From the NCBI GenBank assembly GCA_009843565.1, contig VYDF01000285.1, forward strand, positions 1 to 11,047: DNA of 11,047 nt, given 5' to 3'. The notes under the pieces were generated by a model. The model saw nothing but the letters and a program-made list of their open reading frames with translations. It had not been told where the DNA came from and did no database searches. The translations under genes were made by a program, and so were the position numbers. This document shows positions 7,235-11,047 of the stretch, piece by piece (the stretch's first letter is position 1; the number at the start of each line of letters is the position of its first letter). The DNA comes from Acidimicrobiia bacterium. Its GTDB lineage: Bacteria; Actinomycetota; Acidimicrobiia; Acidimicrobiales; Bin134.

Positions 7235-7776
7235 CGCAGGTGCTCGCGGGCCAGCATCAGGCCGACGATGGACTTGGCGTCGGCCAGCTCGCCAGAGGCC
7301 ACCAGATCGGGCACATCGGCCAGCTTGATCCGCTCGATGGCCATGTGCTCTTCCTCGATGCCGTGGGGTTGGCGGTGAGTGTCGGACAAGTCGGTGGCCA
7401 AATAGCAGTGGGTGACCTCGTCGCAGAACCCCGGTGAGTTGTGGAATACGGCCAATAGCTTCAGATTGCCGGCTTGCTTGCCGATCTCCTCTTCCAACTC
7501 CCGCTGTGCGGTGAGCTCGGGGGGCTCATCTTCGCTGTCCAGCTTCCCGGCGGGAATCTCCAGCATCTCCCGATTCACCGCAGCTCGATACTGGCGAATC
7601 ATGATGACCTCTTCGCCGTCGAGCGGCACTATCACCGCAGCTCCGGGATGGCGGATGATCTCCCGCTCATAGATCGAACCGTCGGGTGCCCTGATCTCCG
7701 CTATAGAAAGCGAGACCACTCGCCCCTGCCACCCCTGGCGTTCGCCAACCGGGGTGAAGCCATTCTCATTGGTCAC
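7231..7776 (-). CDS. NUDIX hydrolase, ADP-ribose pyrophosphatase-like
   Basis: This is a 181-residue NUDIX enzyme that probably cleaves ADP-ribose or related ADP-sugars to AMP and a sugar phosphate. The Nudix box runs from G77 to G99 (GKLDSEDEPPELTAQRELEEEIG), with R92-E93-L94 and the metal-binding E96-E97. It has one extra residue between the first Gly and Glu (Gx6E rather than Gx5E), which from memory also occurs in the mycobacterial homologue Rv1700. SPGFCDE (114-120) lies about 16 residues after the box, the placement typical of ADP-ribose pyrophosphatases. I chose the GTG at 7776 because GAGAGG (7787-7792) lies 10 bases before it. A TTG at 7794 overlapping the pyrG stop is possible, would add six residues, and has no ribosome binding site. 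The gene follows pyrG by 14 bases and overlaps xerD by four. Confidence 0.9.
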   Translation of the reverse strand: MTNENGFTPVGERQGWQGRVVSLSIAEIRAPDGSIYEREIIRHPGAAVIVPLDGEEVIMIRQYRAAVNREMLEIPAGKLDSEDEPPELTAQRELEEEIGKQAGNLKLLAVFHNSPGFCDEVTHCYLATDLSDTHRQPHGIEEEHMAIERIKLADVPDLVASGELADAKSIVGLMLAREHLR

Positions 7777-7786
7777 CGTCGCGTTG

Positions 7787-7792
7787 CCTCTC
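7787..7792 (-). promoter_or_regulatory. Ribosome binding site of the NUDIX gene, overlapping the pyrG stop
   Basis: On the - strand GAGAGG lies ten bases before the GTG at 7776 and shares two bases with the pyrG TGA (7793-7791). It supports the GTG over the upstream TTG at 7794. It also suggests that ribosomes finishing pyrG help start the NUDIX gene. Confidence 0.55.
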
Positions 7793-9488
7793 AACGATGG
7801 GCTGAAGCCGAGGCACCGGTCGCCGTCTCAGCGTGCTCTTGGGCCTCTGGCTCAGACGCGGTCACTCCGTTCTCATCAGCAGCCAGGCTGCTTTCGCTGC
7901 GGTCCAAGGCAGCCTTCACCAAACCGTAGAAGAGCGGTGCGGGCCGATCGGGGCGGCTCTTGAACTCGGGATGGGCTTGGGTGCCCACCCACCAGGGGTG
8001 GCCGTTTAGCTCGATGAACTCCACCAAGAGCCCGTCTGGCGACTCTCCGGCGAGCACGAAGTCGGTTCCCTCGAAGCGGCCGCGGAGCTTGGGATTGAAC
8101 TCATAGCGGTGGCGATGGCGCTCCGACACCACTTCAGCGCCGTACACCTCGGCCACCTGGGTACCCGGCTGAAGCTTGGCCAGGCATGCTCCCAGCCGCA
8201 TGGTGCCGCCCTTGTCAGTTATGCCCCGCTGCGACTCCATCAAGTCGATAACCGGCCACGGCGTGCTGGGGTCGAACTCGCTGGAATGGGCATTGGCCAG
8301 GCCCAACACGTTGCGGGCGTAGTCGATGGTCATCACCTGGAGACCCAGGCACAGGCCCAGACAGGGAATGCCGTTCTCACGGGAATAGGAGGCGGCGTTG
8401 ATCTTGCCTTCGATGCCCCGCTCGCCAAAGCCGCCGGGGATCACAATGCCGTCCAGCCCGCTCAGCAGGCTGTCGACCATCAGTCCCTCCACGCTCTCGG
8501 CCTGGATCCATTCGATTTCCACCGACGCACCCTGATGAATGGCGGCATGGTTGAGGGCTTCGACCACCGACAGATAGGCGTCTTGGAGGGTCACATACTT
8601 TCCGATCAAGCCGATGCGCACACTGCGCTGGGCCATTTCGATCCGCTGGTTCAGCCACTGCCAATCCGACAGATCGGGATCGGGGGGGTTCAAGCGCAAG
8701 ATGTCGCATACCACCTGGTCGAGCCCCTCATCGTGAAGCACCAGGGGGATCTCATAGATGCTCTCGGCGTCGGCCGCATTGACCACCGCCGACACATCCA
8801 CGTCGCAGAGGCTGGAGATCTTTCGCTTCAGCTCGTCGGAGATGGGCGACTCGCTGCGGCACACGATGGCGTCGGGCTGAACGCCCCGACTGCGCAGTTC
8901 GGTCACCGAGTGCTGGGTGGGCTTGGTCTTCTGCTCGCCGGTCGGACCGATGAAGGGCACCAGCGTCACGTGGACATAGCACACGTTGCCCCGTCCCACG
9001 TCCAAGCGAACCTGGCGGATCGCCTCCAGGAAGGGGAGGATCTCGATGTCGCCCACGGTCCCGCCGATCTCAGTGATGACCACGTCGATATCGTCGGACA
9101 CCAGACTGGCGATGCGGTTCTTGATCTCGTTGGTGACGTGGGGGATCACCTGGACGGTCTTGCCCAGATACTCGCCTTGGCGCTCGGCGGCAATCACCGA
9201 GGAGTAGATGGAGCCGGTGGTGGCGTTGGAGAGCTTGGTGAGATTCTCGTCGATGAACCGCTCGTAATGGCCGAGATCCAGGTCGGTCTCCCCGCCGTCG
9301 TCGGTGACGAATACCTCGCCGTGCTCGAAGGGGTTCATGGTGCCCGGGTCCACATTGATGTATGGGTCGAGCTTCTGCATGGTCACTCGCAGACCCCGCT
9401 GCTTGAGCAAACGTCCCAGGGAGGCGGCCGTAAGTCCTTTGCCCAGCGAACTCGCCACCCCACCAGTCACAAAGATGTGTTTGGTCAC
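7791..9488 (-). CDS. pyrG: CTP synthase (glutamine-hydrolysing)
   Basis: This enzyme converts UTP to CTP using ATP and ammonia from glutamine, the last step of pyrimidine nucleotide synthesis. The protein has 565 residues. The N-terminal synthetase domain (1 to about 270) opens with [16 protein letters not shown] (P-loop), followed by [31 protein letters not shown] and [12 protein letters not shown]. The C-terminal class I glutamine amidotransferase domain (about 290-530) has the oxyanion-loop region IPGGFGERG (350-358), nucleophile C380 in CLGLCLGLQ, and H506/E508 in AHPEF. After residue 530 there is an Ala/Glu-rich tail of about 30 residues that looks disordered. The start is chosen at GTG 9488, which gives the usual short N-terminus (MTKHIF) with AGGA nine bases upstream. 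The TTG at 9497 would abut that AGGA directly, leaving no spacing. The gene follows recN by 42 bases, and the ribosome binding site lies in a possible hairpin loop. Confidence 0.97.
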   Translation of the reverse strand: MTKHIFVTGGVASSLGKGLTAASLGRLLKQRGLRVTMQKLDPYINVDPGTMNPFEHGEVFVTDDGGETDLDLGHYERFIDENLTKLSNATTGSIYSSVIAAERQGEYLGKTVQVIPHVTNEIKNRIASLVSDDIDVVITEIGGTVGDIEILPFLEAIRQVRLDVGRGNVCYVHVTLVPFIGPTGEQKTKPTQHSVTELRSRGVQPDAIVCRSESPISDELKRKISSLCDVDVSAVVNAADAESIYEIPLVLHDEGLDQVVCDILRLNPPDPDLSDWQWLNQRIEMAQRSVRIGLIGKYVTLQDAYLSVVEALNHAAIHQGASVEIEWIQAESVEGLMVDSLLSGLDGIVIPGGFGERGIEGKINAASYSRENGIPCLGLCLGLQVMTIDYARNVLGLANAHSSEFDPSTPWPVIDLMESQRGITDKGGTMRLGACLAKLQPGTQVAEVYGAEVVSERHRHRYEFNPKLRGRFEGTDFVLAGESPDGLLVEFIELNGHPWWVGTQAHPEFKSRPDRPAPLFYGLVKAALDRSESSLAADENGVTASEPEAQEHAETATGASASAHR

Positions 9489-9489
9489 G

Positions 9490-9511
9490 CCTTCCAATCC
9501 TAGCGGGAAGG
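9490..9511 (-). promoter_or_regulatory. Possible hairpin around the pyrG ribosome binding site
   Basis: In the recN-pyrG gap the - strand reads CCTTCC (9511-9506), a ten-base loop containing AGGA, then GGAAGG (9495-9490), ending one base before the pyrG GTG. The six-base stem is perfect. In the mRNA it would put the Shine-Dalgarno sequence in the loop and press the stem against the start codon, which could tune pyrG translation. Alternatively GGAAGG is only purine-rich leader sequence. No T-run follows, so it is not a recN terminator. Confidence 0.4.
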
Positions 9512-9530
9512 AATGACGACTGGTGGACCG

Positions 9531-11047
9531 TCAGCCACCCTGGGAAATCTCTAGTAGTTCAAAGGCGTGCTGACGGGCGCTCTGGCTGTCGGGCGAGCCG
9601 GAGAGCATGCGGGAGAGCTCGATTACCCGGTCTTCGCCGTCCAAGGGCTCGGCGGTCACGGTGGCAGAAGCCCCGTCGTCGTGCTTGGCGATGCTCACTT
9701 GGCGGTCGGCGCACGCCGCCACCTGGGGCAGGTGGGTGACCACCAGCACTTGGTGGTCGGCAGTGAGACGGGAAAGCGACCGGCCCACTGTCTGGGCCAC
9801 TTGGCCGCCGATGCCGGCGTCCACCTCGTCGAACACCAGCACCGGGGGCCCAGCGCTGACCACCAAGCGCAGGGCCAGCATGACCCGGGCCAGCTCTCCC
9901 CCCGAGGCGGCCGACGTGAGGGGAAGGCCGGGAGCGCCGCTGTTGGCGGCCAGCAAGAAGTCCACTTCGTCTCCGGGGTCTTCGCCGACCTCCACGTGCA
10001 CCTCCGCTCGGGCCATGGCCAGCTCTCGCAGGTGGGCGGTCACCTCTTCGCCCAGAGCCTGGGCCGCCTGTCGTCGAGCCGCACCCACTGCGGCACCGGT
10101 CTCGTCCACCGCGGCGGTGCGGCGATCGAGTTCCCCATCCAGGTCTTTGGCCAGGCGATCGAAGTCCTCCAGCTCGGCGAGACGGTCAGACAGATCACGG
10201 TGAAATTCCATGACCTCGGCCACGGTCTCCCCATACTTGCGGCGCAGATCAACCAATAGCTCGCGGCGTTGGCGGACTTCAGCCAGCCGGGCCGGGTTCT
10301 CGTCAATGGACTCGGCGGCACGCCGCAGCTCGGTTGACAGGTCTCCGACCTCGGCCACCAGATTGACAAGCCGCTCATGCTGGCTCTCCAGTGGCGGACG
10401 GCTCTCCAATGCGGCGGCCAACTGGGCCAGCCCGGCGCCCACTGCGCCATCAGCGCCCAGAGACATCGCCGCCTGTCGGGCCGCATCCCGGCTGGCCGTG
10501 GCGTCGGCCAGCACCGCCTCTTCGGCCTTGAGCGACTCATCCTCACCGGGGTCTTCCAGTCCAGCTTTGTCCAGCTCGGCCAGTTGGAATCGGCACAGCT
10601 CGATCTCTCGAGCCCGGGATCGTTCATCACCGCCCAACTCGGCCCGTCGGCGATTTAGGTCGGCCAACGCGGCTCGAGCCTCCATGAGCGGGGCCAAATC
10701 CACTTCGCCGAATCGGTCCAGCGCGGCCCGCTGATGAACCCGGCGCAACAGCGACTGGTGCTCGTGCTGGCCGTGCAGGTCCACCAGCTCTGCACCCAGC
10801 TCGGCCAGCGTTGCCGCCGAAGCGAGCCGACCGTCGACGTAGGCCCGAGCCCGCCCGTCGGCGGGCACCACCCGGCGAAGCACGACCTCCTCACCCTGGT
10901 GGTCGAATCGGCCTTCGACGGTGGCCTCGCTGGCCCCAAACCGAACCAGCGCCGGGTCGGCCCGGCCGCCCAAGAGCAGGTCTACTGCTGTCACCACCAG
11001 GGTTTTTCCTGCCCCCGTCTCGCCGGTCAGCGCAGTCATGCCCGGTC
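9531..11047 (-). CDS. recN: DNA repair protein RecN, lacking its first residues at the window edge
   Basis: RecN is an SMC-like ATPase that acts early in double-strand break repair, probably holding DNA ends together. The frame stays open to the right edge, so the 5' end is missing. The ATG at 11039 is internal, since it lies inside the strand leading to Walker A and the residues before it (Pro-Gly) continue the family pattern. About 505 residues are visible of an expected 550 or so. Numbered from that internal Met, Walker A is GETGAGKT (6-13), LVDLHGQHEHQSLL (85-98) is the typical RecN block, about 115-340 is a charged coiled-coil region, the ABC signature is SGGELARVMLALRL (379-392), Walker B is VLVFDEVDAGIGG (400-412), and VVTHLPQVAACAD (433-445) holds the switch His. 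The protein ends normally. It is the first visible gene of the - strand cluster, 42 bases before pyrG. Confidence 0.96.
   Translation of the reverse strand, partial: PGMTALTGETGAGKTLVVTAVDLLLGGRADPALVRFGASEATVEGRFDHQGEEVVLRRVVPADGRARAYVDGRLASAATLAELGAELVDLHGQHEHQSLLRRVHQRAALDRFGEVDLAPLMEARAALADLNRRRAELGGDERSRAREIELCRFQLAELDKAGLEDPGEDESLKAEEAVLADATASRDAARQAAMSLGADGAVGAGLAQLAAALESRPPLESQHERLVNLVAEVGDLSTELRRAAESIDENPARLAEVRQRRELLVDLRRKYGETVAEVMEFHRDLSDRLAELEDFDRLAKDLDGELDRRTAAVDETGAAVGAARRQAAQALGEEVTAHLRELAMARAEVHVEVGEDPGDEVDFLLAANSGAPGLPLTSAASGGELARVMLALRLVVSAGPPVLVFDEVDAGIGGQVAQTVGRSLSRLTADHQVLVVTHLPQVAACADRQVSIAKHDDGASATVTAEPLDGEDRVIELSRMLSGSPDSQSARQHAFELLEISQGG

Noticed and set aside
9489..9497. 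TTG at 9497 as the pyrG start
   Set aside because: It directly abuts the AGGA ribosome binding site, while GTG 9488 has a nine-base spacing and gives the family's normal N-terminus.
8109..9503. 464-codon open frame on the + strand
   Set aside because: It is antisense to pyrG, whose identity is certain. Its product is rich in His, Asp, Gly and Val with no family motif.

Overview
The window is gene-dense, high-GC bacterial DNA with eight protein-coding genes and only three short intergenic gaps (39, 69 and 42 bases). I see no RNA gene, CRISPR array, insertion sequence or phage-like module. The organism is most likely an actinobacterium. The first gene is the fused 2-oxoglutarate dehydrogenase (acyltransferase remnant plus E1) typical of that phylum, and the recN, pyrG, NUDIX, xerD order matches, from memory, the Mycobacterium tuberculosis Rv1696-Rv1701 neighbourhood. 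The small HD-domain protein and the DxH amidohydrolase look like families I associate with Acidimicrobiia, but that class-level guess is inference.

Layout: on the + strand, the left edge (1-2939) holds the 3' part of kgd, a TCA-cycle enzyme whose 5' end lies outside the window. Everything else is on the - strand and is transcribed from right to left. In that order the genes are recN (DNA repair, 5' end cut off by the right edge), pyrG (CTP synthase), a NUDIX ADP-sugar pyrophosphatase, xerD (chromosome dimer resolution), a small HD-domain phosphohydrolase, a PF04909-type amidohydrolase, and a BicA-like SulP anion transporter. The transporter ends in a 15-base convergent overlap with kgd.

How the genes fit together: NUDIX to xerD (GTGA) and xerD to HD (TTGA) overlap by four bases, and the NUDIX ribosome binding site overlaps the pyrG stop. 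The block from pyrG to HD is therefore probably one translationally coupled operon, with recN just upstream. The amidohydrolase and transporter lie 69 and 39 bases downstream of their neighbours and may be read from the same transcript or from their own promoters. The block mixes nucleotide supply and clean-up (pyrG, NUDIX, perhaps HD) with chromosome maintenance (recN, xerD). The amidohydrolase and transporter have no obvious link to it.

This is mostly an ordinary housekeeping region and I do not see a new defence or mobile system. The points most worth a second look are a small hairpin that would place the pyrG ribosome binding site in its loop, the BicA-like ion-site residues of the transporter, the altered synteny (steA/mctB absent, HD gene added), and the uncharacterised HD protein and amidohydrolase.
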